Shown here: positions 47,750-59,102 of the stretch, in pieces
How the letters are laid out: each line of letters opens with the position of its first letter
Numbering within the stretch: the stretch's first letter is position 1
Assembly (NCBI GenBank): GCA_038503065.1
Contig: JBCAMK010000013.1
Coordinates: forward strand, 744,001-808,000
DNA length: 64,000 nucleotides
DNA from: Paragyromitra xinjiangensis
Lineage: Eukaryota; Ascomycota; Pezizomycetes; Pezizales; Discinaceae
Reading direction: 5' to 3'
Made by a program: the position numbers and the translations under genes
The notes under the pieces: generated by a model
Database searches by the model: none
Seen by the model: the letters and a program-made list of their open reading frames with translations, nothing else
Told to the model about the DNA's origin: nothing

Positions 47750-50700
47750 TGATGTAAATTGGAAAGCAAGAATCTCGTGGGCTGGTAGGTTGATGGTTTC
47801 AGGGAAAGAGATTATCCCAAACGGCAATCACGAGCACTGCATGAAATACCAAAACCCAAAATTTTATCACGGGACGAGAAATAAATGGAAATTCGATCAA
47901 TGAGAGTCGGTTCAAAATTGAAATATGTAGAAATTCGATGGCGGAAATCGACTCCTTGGGCTGCAATCGAAATTATATTCAAGTAAGTGTACCAGCAACT
48001 ACCCAGAGAAAGGAGAGTCAAGAGCACAGCTGGGTAGAGGTGGAGGAAACAGAAGAAACGTCCAAGAAGGCCACACGCGGCGGGGGTGGTGGACATCAAT
48101 ATATAAGTTTGCAGGCTCAAATTGATTTCGCCCCCCAGACTAGGCCTCGACAGCTATATTCTTCCGGGATCCTGCCACCCATGTGTTTGGTACGTGAATG
48201 GCTGCATGAGTCTAGGATTCGGTTTTGGGAAGAGCATCACGAAGGAGTGCGATAGGCCGCCCCGGCGGCGGGGTGGAGTCGGATGGGCACCTGAGTAATT
48301 CCTTGAATAATCTACGCTGAATCACGGAGGCGAGTGTGACCTGCGTAGCACCATGAGAGAAACGGGTACTTCCACGAGAGATCAACGACCTATCGGGTGT
48401 GGGGCTCTGTAGGCAAGAAGGTACTCTGGTACCTCCACTTACGCAAGGCCCTTGCCCAGAGCCTGGCAAGGGCACGCAATCAGAATCGTATCAGTTCGGG
48501 AAGCCCCTTGTGCACGTCGTTGTCATAGTGTCTTCTAATTACGGATGCAGTCACGAAGTTGTGCCATCTCGAACACTGGGAGACTGGTCGCCGCCACTGG
48601 CTGCTGCAGTTACCTATGTGCGTTTTCCGTTGAACTGGGCAGTGAAGTGAGAGGCAAACCAGAGAAAGCGATGTTCTCGCTTACGGGCTGTAAGGTACGC
48701 GCCTGAGCCAGGAATAAGGCCGCCTTACAGACGATCCAGGCAGCACCAGTGACTTTTCTTTTCTCCCTCTAGCTGAACACCTCACTAGCTGGTGGTGACG
48801 CGCCGAACTCTAGTGAACAATACCAGATCGTGTCCCACATCCATAGGCATACAGCATGTGGCACAGAACTGCGCATTGTAGCTGATCCAGCCCCAACAAC
48901 ATGCATATTACCAGTAATCACCTTTTTTTCTTTTTCGTCCTTCTAAAAATCGTACTGTAGGATGGAAGGCAGATAATAGCGAACCTAAGAGATCTGGCAT
49001 CATAGTGGTTAACCTTTTTTTTCCCTCCCTCTTTTCACCAGGGTCTCCACAACTAAGTCCACATTAACCACTGTTGGGGTGTGCGCCGATCCCCGATCAG
49101 ATTTCATGGTGTCCTGCATGGGAGTGAAACTTTGGTTGCCATCCTCTTTCCGTCACGCAAAGAGCCCAGCACCGAAATGGACTACTGATAACCTTACTGC
49201 AAAGGTCACAACGCTTCACGATTACTATGATGACGATGAAAACCCTCGGGGACACAAACTACTGGTCACCTATTCGCATGTAATCTCGTTTGTCAATCAA
49301 ATGTGAAGCGACGCATAAGGCTAATATCGCAATAACTAGGAATATGTGGAGAGATTTCTAAGTGGAGTGAGCTCCCTGCTGGTGGGTACAATGTGGCCTC
49401 GCCTATCCTCCCCTTATTTACACACCCTTTTTTGCCTGACGCTTGGGAAGATTCGCGAGGCGGTGCGAAAGAAAATCAAAACTGAGAACACATTTTTTTC
49501 CGAAAGCTCCAGATACAGTTGTTGGGTTGATTGAATGTGATGGTTGATTGATAGCTTCTTCCAGAATTGCGCTCAAATAGGGGGATCTACATAAGACTAA
49601 CCATGACTGAACAATTTTGAACAAGGATTATTCGGGCGGGAATGCAGGAACGTTTCTCGTTATCCCTCGGACCATGAAAACCACACACTTATTTGACTCT
49701 TACCTGGCTAGCTTCGAGATTTCCCACTATCTTATCCTTAGAAATTCTCAGACTTTTTTACATTCATTCGAACACTATTCTACCTCCATAGCATTACCTG
49801 CTTGGACCTCCTAATATCTGAGACATGGTCAAGGCGTGCCTACGTATCATATGCGTAGCGCTAGCATTACACACACCGTAGTTGAGGCTAGACGACTGTT
49901 ATATCTAGACCTAGCTATATAAAACCCAAACACACTTACCAACTCCTATGGGCTACGCATTTGCCTAACTGTAGAGCGTGCGGGCTTCAAGATGCCTAAT
50001 AATATCCGATGGTATTGTAGGGATTGATCGATATCTTGGTCACCTGCAGGTCACAAGTGTTGTTATACTAGGAAAATAGGGTGGGTGTGCATGGCATCGA
50101 TTTTGATTAAAGACTAATGACTCGATGAAAAAAAGCGAGTTGGAATTGAAGATTAATAGAATTCAAGTATATACCATACCTTAAGTCCCCTTTGGTGCTC
50201 AATTTCAATCGGCGCTAATGCTCGTAATATGACAGGAGTTAATGGCTAACCCCGCAATACTCCAAATACTTGGAGGAACAGGGAAAAACAAATTCGGAAC
50301 AAAAGGAAGTGCGAAAAAGGTAGCAGCGATGATAAAAATGGATGTCGTTCGGATCGAATTGCTAGACAATCGATAAAGTGATAAGTAAGTGGTGCCGCTG
50401 TGTTTGGTGTGGCGAATTCTGGCGCTTGGGGACGAGTTGGTGGAACAAATCATGTCTCTACTTTGTACTTCCGCAAATTCATTGGTGACCGTTTTAAATA
50501 GCCCCTAGCCACTATACTAGAATTTGTAAGTTACTCCAGGGCACAATTGGCTGAGAGGCTACAACACGCGGCGCTGCTCGAACATGTCTTTCCTTTTGCC
50601 GGCCGGTTTAAACCGTGCGCGAGATTGACAGCTCCTAAGAGCACAACACTAATTCCAAGTTTTTCTCTTTATGTATTCCGCGATCCGAGATAAACTGGGC

Positions 50701-52715
50701 CTCGCAATCTTACAGGCTACCGTGAATTCGAGTTAGACCCACCTCATCTGCTTGAAATTCGGGTATCGGATACGGACTCTACTACTAATAGGGATACCCT
50801 TGGTCAACGATATATATGCTCAGTTACAAATGATACTTCATGAAATTCAGAGACAGATCGGTTCCGCTATAATACTAATATATTAGTAGGTATTTTGTAC
50901 ATTAATTCCGAATTATTCATCTGGAGCTTCATATGTCTGCAAAGCTGTAAGCTAAGAGATCTTCTTCCAAAGAGCAATAAGCTGACTCCGTATGGCGTTG
51001 ACCACTCGGTTGCTTCTTAGACGAATTGAGATGGATCCCACCTGAAAACATTCAAGGGCTTGAGGATCAAGCCGTTTGATATGTTAATAAAAGTTTCTAG
51101 CCTGTGGGGGCTTACGAGCTCAATTAATGACCGGGAGGCCTTTGGCAGCACTGCGCAGGCAAATACTCTACAAAATCTTACTAGATGATAAGTTACAGTT
51201 AATCCTCTCCGGCTCTAGTTGGGCTTAGGCTTTACTGACCAAAAGGATAATTTCATTGCCTATACTCGATAGTTCCAAAAATCCTGATCTCTATCCGTAT
51301 GCTTTCCCTTGCTCCTGATCAAAAGTTGGGGCCCCGGGGCGCTTGAGGCCAATTCTAGAGCTTAGCTAGCTATTTATTATCTACAGCTAGGTCTTTCATA
51401 ATTATAACCGAATACCTTTCACAGAGCGTTGCTTGACCTCCCCTAGGTTTCTGGATAGTTGGTGCCAGTGGTTCGACTTTACTTTATTGAATCTGTAAGC
51501 CATACTTAACCTCCTAGGTCGGGACATGAAGGGTATTTCCTGTTTGCAACGGGTTCTCAAATTTTGTCAATATATAGTCGCACTTTAATATGCTGTATTT
51601 TGCTATGTTGGATCGGTCCCTTGCTATCGTACGGATACTCCTGTCCTAAATTTTCTGTTCGCCAAAATTGATTCGCTACTTTGCACAACATATTAGGGTA
51701 CGACTATATAGAGCGGCATTAAATTTGACATACTTAGGGCGAGACTAAGTGTTGTTGGCTACTCTATTACAATGCTGCGCAAACTAGGCCAATATCTGAC
51801 CCTACCTGGTCTCGTTTTAAGTATGTATATGATGAGTTCACAAAATATCATTACACCCTATCTTGACTATGGTTTATCTGTTGGGACTGTTCATACTACC
51901 AAATAGGTTTTGCATCCCTTCTATGGAATAGCAGGTCATCCGATAAGTCATTTGAGAAATGGCGTTATCAAAGAGGCTGGTTGCAGGTGAGGAAACTGCG
52001 AGTGTCGAAATCTTTTAGTTCATCAATGTTTCACTGAAGAGGTCTTGTAGAAGACCCACAATAGAATCCTAGGCAGCCGACGGCGAAATACTAGGTTCTT
52101 CGGGGGTCAACATGGACTCGGATATCGGCTGGTATGGTGATCTTGATCCTATTGCAGTGAAGTACTATTTAGTTTTAGGCTCTATTTCTTTAAGTTGAAA
52201 AAGTTCGTGCTTGAGGCGACTGAGAAATTTTAACCGACCCGAGCCATATAGTGTACCGAAAATCCTCCACAGAAAACTCTGGTAAAGGTTAACACACTAT
52301 GCATGAGCATAGTCACATTGAAAGGCGAGGGATTGAACAGGAAGGACATGTACTAAAAAGGGCCGTTCATTGCGAAAAGGTAACCCAATGGGTCACAATC
52401 CTTTGATTGTTAGAGCACTCCATCATGCATTAACATTCGATGTAGATCAAGCTGCTCCGTCTTCACATAACTAATCTCAGGAAACGAGAAACCCAAAAAT
52501 ATGGGATTAGGAGTATTAAATTTTCTAGTCGCCGAACCAGCTCACTAAGACTAACAGTGGTGGGTGTATTCACGTGATTTCGTAAATTTTCTATTGTTAG
52601 GGTTAGGGGAGTCCCGAGGCGCGTCAATACATGTACCCCTGAGCCTCTTGCATGTAACCCACGAGAGTAACATCCACACACAAAACCTCGACTCAACACC
52701 TCAGCTACTGTTAAG
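47750..52715. other. Long gene-free region upstream of the receptor-like gene and OGG1
   Basis: About 5 kb between divergent genes, with dense stops on both strands. A 102-codon minus-strand frame at 47812-48120 lies in the likely leader of the receptor gene and is not supported as a protein. TACATGTA at 52628-52635 and two TTAGGG units at about 52598-52610 precede OGG1. A degenerate relic of older repeats is possible; no transposase or reverse transcriptase is visible. Confidence 0.5.
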
Positions 52716-54602
52716 ATGGAATGGCGAAAACTTCCTGTGTCACTGAGTGAACTATGTCTTGCCAGTGTCCTTCGGTGCGGGCAATCGTTTAGGTAGGTTT
52801 GGATTTCCCCATTCAACTTATAAGTGAGTGAGCCTTTCGAAGATAAAAGAACTAACGGATGCCGTAAACTATGCATAGATGGAAATCCTCGGGGCCCGAT
52901 GAATGGTACGGGTCGTGTCTCTACCAGTGATCTTGAAGACACGATTTTAATTTGCCTTCTAGGTCCTGTGCGCTTCGTGGCCGTATACTGACCGTTCGGC
53001 AAGATCCTACACACCTCTGCTACCGTGCCATATTCCCCTCATCATCGATCAATCAGAAATCAGACGACTTAGACGATACGGCTGACTTGGTCCGGGATTA
53101 CTTCAATCTTTCTGTTGATCTGACCGTTTTGTATAAAAAATGGTCCTCTTCCGATCCCCACTTCAAAAAGACAGCACCTAAGTTTGCCGGCATTCGTATG
53201 CTACGGCAGGATCCGTGGGAGAATCTCATCAGTTTTATATGCTCTTCTAATAACAATATCACCCGAATTTCTCAAATGGTATTTTTTTACACTCTATAAT
53301 GCCTCCCGATACTCCTGCGAGAAATTACTCGCTAACATTGGCATACGTTTGTGTTACTGAAGGTTGAAAATCTTTGTGTGAATTTCGGGACCAAACTCGG
53401 TCAGCTTGGCGGTGTCACATACTATGATTTTCCTATTCCCGTTGCGCTCACCCCAGTAGGTATCGAGGAGAAACTCCGAGTTTTAGGATTTGGGTATAGA
53501 GCGAAATACATTCACCAGACAGCACGGATGATAGTAGATGACCACCCTATGGGTTGGTTAGACGGACTAAGAAACATGGAGTATAAAGATGCTCATGAAG
53601 CATTGCTACAGCTACAAGGAGTGGGGCCGAAGGTTGCGGATTGTGTTTGTTTGATGAGTTTAGATAAGACGGAGGCCGTACCTGTCGATACACACGGTTT
53701 GTGCCCCACTGAAGACTGGTGTTGGTAGCCTATTTTGTAGTTGGGGGGCTTTTTAAGAAGAGGGGTGAAATGAAGAAAAACGGGGTGGCTTTGTAGCCGG
53801 ATGCGAGAGTTTTACTTTATTTTCATTCCTTGGACTAATCCTGTGAGCGATATAGTATGGCAAATCGCGATGAGAGATTACAAGTTTGGCAAAGGGAAAC
53901 ACAAAAGCTTGACTAAGGCTACATATACCGCGATTGGTGATCATTTCAGAGGGCTGTGGGGTAACGAGGCTGGCTGGGCACACTCGGTTGGTAAATCTTG
54001 TATGGGATTGCTGTGTATTTCAACTAATCCTGGCACGGAATTAGGTGTTGTTCACCGCAGACTTAAAGCTCTTTGCGGAAAAAGGGGTGAGAGTCGAGGG
54101 AGTTGTCACTTCTCCGACAAAGGATGAAGAGAGGAGTAAGGTGAAGCAGGAGGTTGGATTTATAGCTACGATGGCCCCAGCGAAAAGGGGAAAGAAACCG
54201 AAAGCCGAACCAAAGGGCCAACGTGAACACAAAAATAGTGTGGAGAAAGAAGTTAGGGCTACAGTTGTTGCGACTGTGAAGAAGGAGAAGAGAGGAGTGA
54301 TGAAAGCAACGATCATTGAAGAGCGTAGTAGTGGAGGGATTAAGGAAGTTGATGCGGACCTGGCCACTATGATAAAGAGGAGCAAGACGATGGTTAAGTT
54401 GGAGAGTGAGGAGGGGAATGAGGGCAGGGATAATCTAAGGGCTCAAGCGGGGCTAGAAGAGGTTGTTGAGAAAACAATAGTGAAGGAGGAGAGGAGCCTT
54501 AAGCGAGGTTTGAAGTTTAGAAAGGAGAAAATAAACATAAAGTTAGAGGAGGACCTCAGTGGGACTATGGCTGATAGAATAAAGAGACGAAGAAGGGGAT
54601 AG
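52716..54602 (+). CDS. OGG1: 8-oxoguanine DNA glycosylase/AP lyase with long basic C-terminal extension
   Basis: Base-excision repair enzyme that removes 8-oxoguanine opposite cytosine (nucleus, possibly mitochondria). Exons 52716-52792, 52879-52905 (27 nt), 52963-53278, 53363-53696, 53856-53986 and 54045-54602; 480 residues. Seen: [58 protein letters not shown], the helix-hairpin-helix [19 protein letters not shown] with the catalytic Lys, then [16 protein letters not shown] with the catalytic Asp, and GWAHSVLFTADL. After about residue 310 there is a roughly 170-residue Lys/Glu-rich tail absent from yeast Ogg1, containing five PsiKxE SUMO-consensus motifs (VKQE, VKKE, VKLE, VKEE, IKLE). The first three splice junctions are assigned by restoring the N-terminal motif order. 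Confidence 0.94.
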
Positions 54603-55055
54603 CAGGAGAGATGATGTATAAGATAAAAGTTAAACCCGTGCTGAGTATATATCCTGATGCTTCGCATCCTGTTTGGCGTATTAAATTTGCAATACTTGAA
54701 CAAATGTTTCCGTTTCCTGCATCTGTGCACATTAATTTTAATTCCTTTTACTATTCGTTGTGCTCGCAATAGGGTCCTCGATATTCTTTCCTCTCCCCTT
54801 CAATGGCTGACACGAGTTCTCAGGCCGGCTAAACTTAGAAGTAAGAAGAGATGGGTTACAGATCTCCTTTCCTACTAGGTGATCATGACACCCAGTACCC
54901 TAGTAGTTTTCTAGGCCGGAGGTCTATGAGTGACTAGTTGCTGAAAAGTTTCGAGTTGCAACTGTCATTTCAAGGTCGCGTGTATGATTTATCTATCTAT
55001 CATTTCAGGGTCATAGGTCGTCACTCGATACCAATTCATGCAGCATGTAGTTAGT

Positions 55056-55073
55056 GGTAGTAGTAGTAGTAGT
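55056..55073. repeat. Microsatellite (GTA)n
   Basis: About six GTA units, followed by TTCGTTTACGTAT. A similar GTA tract followed by a related sequence occurs near 42315-42356. Confidence 0.7.
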
Positions 55074-55215
55074 TCGTTTACGTATATCCGCAGCATGTAA
55101 TTAATGATTGATAATTCATACACGCACCTAACCCTTTGGGTTATGGCGGCATGCAGCATGTGTTCGAAGTGGATCCGGAACGAAACTTGTTTGTAAGAGA
55201 ATTAGGTATTCTTCA

Positions 55216-55395
55216 TACCATATTATCTGGTGAAATTTGGTTTGGCGCTGGTGGGTAGAATATGCATAAAACCAGTCAGTAGCCCGTATTCTCGAAGCCG
55301 TTACCAGCTTTTGATATAGATAACATAGAATACTAATATCTTTATGCAAACTCCACCCACTAGCGCCAAACCGAATCTCACCAGATAATACGGTA
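55216..55395. mobile_element. MITE-like inverted-repeat element, no coding capacity
   Basis: Two 55-bp arms (55216-55270 and 55341-55395) are inverted copies separated by 70 bp. Arm 1 begins TACCATATTATCTGGTGAAA; the reverse complement of arm 2 begins TACCGTATTATCTGGTGAGA. They match at 48 of 55 positions, and six of the seven differences are transitions. The outer ends do not extend and no clear target-site duplication was confirmed. The structure is that of a foldback/MITE relic, too short to encode a transposase. Confidence 0.7.
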
Positions 55396-58300
55396 GCACA
55401 CTTAACTCTCCGCTACGTATCTCATACCGAGTACATCTTAGCAGCTTAGCGTTGGTTTACTCGATTCAGTTCCATTGGAATTTAGTGGGTCGTAATTAGC
55501 ACAATGGAAATATAAGCTCGCGCGCCAGGTAACAGATTATATATTAAAGCTATCTACTGGGGGGCCCTCGTCGGTGAGCTCCAGGGACGGGGGCTCGCTG
55601 CAGTATTTGCACTACATTAATATTCTGGTTTCGCTTTGTCGGAATAATTGCTATCTCGTGCAAACCCTTTTGTGTGCTATAATATTCTTTACTCACAAAA
55701 TTAATTTGCTATCTTAGATAATTTTTTGTCTTTTTCGAAATCCTACTTAGACTTGGCACCTGATGACATATTGAAGTGCGACTGCAGAATTAACTTCAAT
55801 TGGGAGCTCGGGGGTACAAAAACGGAACTCCGTTTGGTGGATAAAAAGTATGGTCAGAGTAAATACATGTATACTTATAGAAATTTTCGAAAGCGATTTA
55901 GTAAATAAATTCAAACATTAGTGGTCCTAGACTCGTTTCCGTATAACAAACGCTGCCGAGTTCTACTATCGTGGGTGGTATATGCAAAAAATGCCTCTCA
56001 GGTAGCGACGTATGAGGCACTGTGTTGACCTTGGGTTCCTTGCGCTCGATCGTTTAACTTTGGCGACACGAAGCTTCATGTTAGAAGGTTTTGTTTGCTC
56101 TCTTGGCAGTGAGTGTTACATGACCCAACAACCGGGAATAAGTTTGAGTAGGGTGTGGTGCAAATTGGGTAGGAGCATTTTTGCTACCAAAACTGGCCCT
56201 TCCCAACAGGTATCTTCGAGTTCGCATCCCCGAGAAAAAAACCTGAAATGATAAGCGGAATTAGCCCAGGGTCTTTTATATCCCTGCGAGCTTTGGTTAG
56301 CTATGGCTGAGGACGTCTTTGAGTGGAAGGCTGCGACATTCATTTCGCTTACTAATCTATATAAAATAGGCATAAAATGCCAAGTAATAGGCATCAATCC
56401 ATTGATTTTGACCATACAAGCGACATTGGCCCTCAGATCTGAGTTCAATAACTCAACAACCAGAAAAACTGAGACTGTTGGATGATAGGGCGAGTAAGAT
56501 ATAGGTCCGTAACAGAGCTCTTTTAGGGAATAGACTTTTTTTGGTGAAGGAGATGCGGTTCAAAGTGGCGTCCTCAACTATAGCTACATGTATATAACAC
56601 GATAAAGTTACCCGGATGACGAGACGTGAACTCCCGCGCAACCTCACCTTGTCTGCTGGTATCGAACTATAGCTACATACATGATGTGCAACTTATGTCA
56701 CATTTAGTTACACCCTTCTTAGGAAAATGTGAATTTTTCACTAAGATACTCGTTCGTACTTTAAGTTCTTGCCTTTGTTGCGCAAACTCCACCGCAATTC
56801 GTGTTGAGCCTCGCCAAAGTCGGCGCAACGAACATTGCAGCGATAGAATAATCAGTAACAATCAAATACTTTGTATGGTGCGAGCATCGATTAAGGTGTA
56901 CCGTTTTTTATCTCGGTTATTCTGAAAGATAGAGCTCAGCTTTTAGTAAAAGGGCCCTGGTGAGACAACTGCCAGGTGATAAATATGACCCTACCAAAGA
57001 GCTTTATTAATTGAATGTCTTCAAATAGAGTAATAAAAACTTGAAGTTTTGGATTTTGGGTGTGATTTGGGTGCTTTGGCGGAAAAAAAGAGAAAAAAAG
57101 CAACATTCTGGGGGTCTGAGTGTCATGGGCTGTCTCAATTTATTTGAATTTATTTAGCTATGGCGATAAACAATTTTTGCGAAAACTAAAACCCCACCAA
57201 AACCTCACCAAATCTCTTGGGAAAAATTCGAAAAAGGTTAAGATATCAACCCTAAGCCCCTTAGACCTGATAGCAATCTTGGCCAAAGCAACAGAGGGGT
57301 TTTGATATTTTTTTTACCTAGGGGTCATTTTTTGGAACGCCAAGCTCTAGTTGCATTATAGGTCACATATAGGTACACTTTGATCGCTGCTTGCACTATG
57401 GTAAGAATGATAACGCAATCCAAATATTTATTCTAAATTTCGCCAATTTTTACCGTTGCTATGATCCCTACTATGCTAGTTCTTATGCTGCCCCGTCTTC
57501 CTTGGACAACCTTCACTGTAGTGTTGTCGCATGATACCCAGCCATGCCGGTGTATGGATCCACAGCGTGGCACTGGTAGTCATGTACTTAGAGTACAGAC
57601 AGGATGCCAAGAAACACAGACAAGAGCCAAGTTCTCAGCCTCTCTGTTAGTGCACTTTTTCCGAAGGGTTACCGAATTATAGTAGCGAGCTACGTATACG
57701 TTTACCAGTCCTTCATCTTTTTATCAAGATTTTCCTGCTAATCTTCGTACCCTCGGTCATTCTCTACTACGAAAATATTCCCTTCACCGCTCTCCAGTCT
57801 AACTCCGCTAGCTTTTGCTAAGCCATTCCTTGTGGTATCGCTAGAGACTAACCACGATGGAAGCGTACCCACCTATCTTGTGATTACTGCAAAGGTTCTT
57901 GGGATTCTAACAATGAATGATTTGGTTGGTGCAGTTCTGGATATCCGGAATGATTTCGATTGCCTTCTGTCGCGTCCTCTTATGCGCTTCCCTGGGGCCA
58001 GCGGCGTCCTGCTATTCCTGGGAGCTGCCGATTCTCCGGATCGTCACGAGGCTTGCCGCTATTTCAACTTCTTCATCCTACACCTGATCTTGTTACTCCC
58101 GAAAGGGGGAAAAATTGTTTTGTTAGTAGCGTAAGGAGTATCGTTGATTCTCCCAACAAGCGGGCTAGATATTAGGAATTCCAATGAGTATAAGAGATCA
58201 TGTACTTGTTCTGGTTCGAGCATATCATGATGAACAGCTCCGCTTCATCAATCATCTCCCAAGATGTGATAAGATTTCCACCCGGACCCTTAACGACTCG

Positions 58301-58745
58301 TAGTAGACAGCTAGATATTCTGCTGTGTGCTGCGGCAAAAGTACTCCAGCCTTGCGCTTTTCTTGACATTTTTCCTCCAGAAGGGAAAAATGTCTTTTCT
58401 GATTAGTAGCTTTTGTTGAATACTGCTTGGTAGAAAGTGATGTTGACGTCCGATTTTACCGTAAATTTGCCAAAACTGACTTAATCGTTTTATGTTTGAT
58501 GGTGGCTTGAGCGAATGGTTTACCGTCTTCACAATTTCCAATGCGCGTATGCATCAACAGGCAAAGGCGAGAAATTTCCTCCCAGCGGATATTCTGGCCA
58601 ATTCGTCTTTAAGCCTCACTTCCTACGCGCTTAATATATCTAAGATGTGTGAAGATGTGTGGCAGGACTTTGTTTTCTCGTTCTTGGCGTCTAGATCACG
58701 CAGGCCATCCCTCGATCCAAGATAGGCATTGCTAGGCTGCTTAAC

Positions 58746-59102
58746 TTAACGAAGACCTCTCTTAGTAACACCAATTACTTCACCAGGGTTACCAATAACC
58801 CCTGCGGGTGCCAAAGTCAGTCCAATGCTAGCCCCGTTATTATCCTTAACAAGTTCCTTGACTATTTTGAGATTTGGGTGATAATAACTCCCGTAGTTTC
58901 GGACGCTGTAGAGAGCTTTTTGAAGCGTGGGATCGTTTGTGTGAACGTTGGCCCTCGGTGTAGATAGTATGTAGGTCCACATGAAATCGTGCTCTCTGAA
59001 CTCAATACCTAAGGTATCGAGCAGATGTTGATTCCACCGGCTTGCGGAACAGCCGCTATAGTTTACGAGCTTCTGATCAGCAGCGGGAGTGTTGGTAGAC
59101 AT
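58746..59102 (-). CDS. Small hypothetical protein, 118 residues
   Basis: Single-exon open frame with ATG at 59102 and TAA at 58746. The protein has ordinary amino-acid composition (SGCSASRWNQHLLDTLGIEF, HDFMWTYIL, GVIGNPGEVIGVTKRGLR) and no signal peptide or membrane segment. The upstream sequence turns C/T-rich in the sense direction, as in real leaders here. I recognise no family. It could be a lone gene, the 3' exon of a larger one, or chance. It borders a long gene-free stretch. Confidence 0.4.
   Translation of the reverse strand: MSTNTPAADQKLVNYSGCSASRWNQHLLDTLGIEFREHDFMWTYILSTPRANVHTNDPTLQKALYSVRNYGSYYHPNLKIVKELVKDNNGASIGLTLAPAGVIGNPGEVIGVTKRGLR

Larger units (their letters stand above)
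54603..58745. other. Gene-free region with MITE-like hairpin and repeats
   Basis: About 4.1 kb with no supportable gene. Contains a GTA microsatellite near 55056-55073, a 180-bp inverted-repeat element (55216-55395) and TACATGTA at 55864-55871 and 56585-56592. Open frames at 57832-58134 and 58492-58725 (+) lie next to each other with frame breaks between them and might be a decayed gene, but I recognise no family. Confidence 0.5.

Noticed and set aside
47812..48120. 102-codon minus-strand frame upstream of the 7TM gene
   Set aside because: Not joinable in phase to the first exon and without family features; probably leader sequence.
52598..52610. TTAGGG-TTAGGG, telomere-like
   Set aside because: Only two units, well inside a gene-containing region; not a telomere or interstitial array.
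52463..53014. 183-codon minus-strand frame over OGG1 exons 1-3
   Set aside because: Antisense shadow of OGG1, crosses its introns and has no family resemblance.
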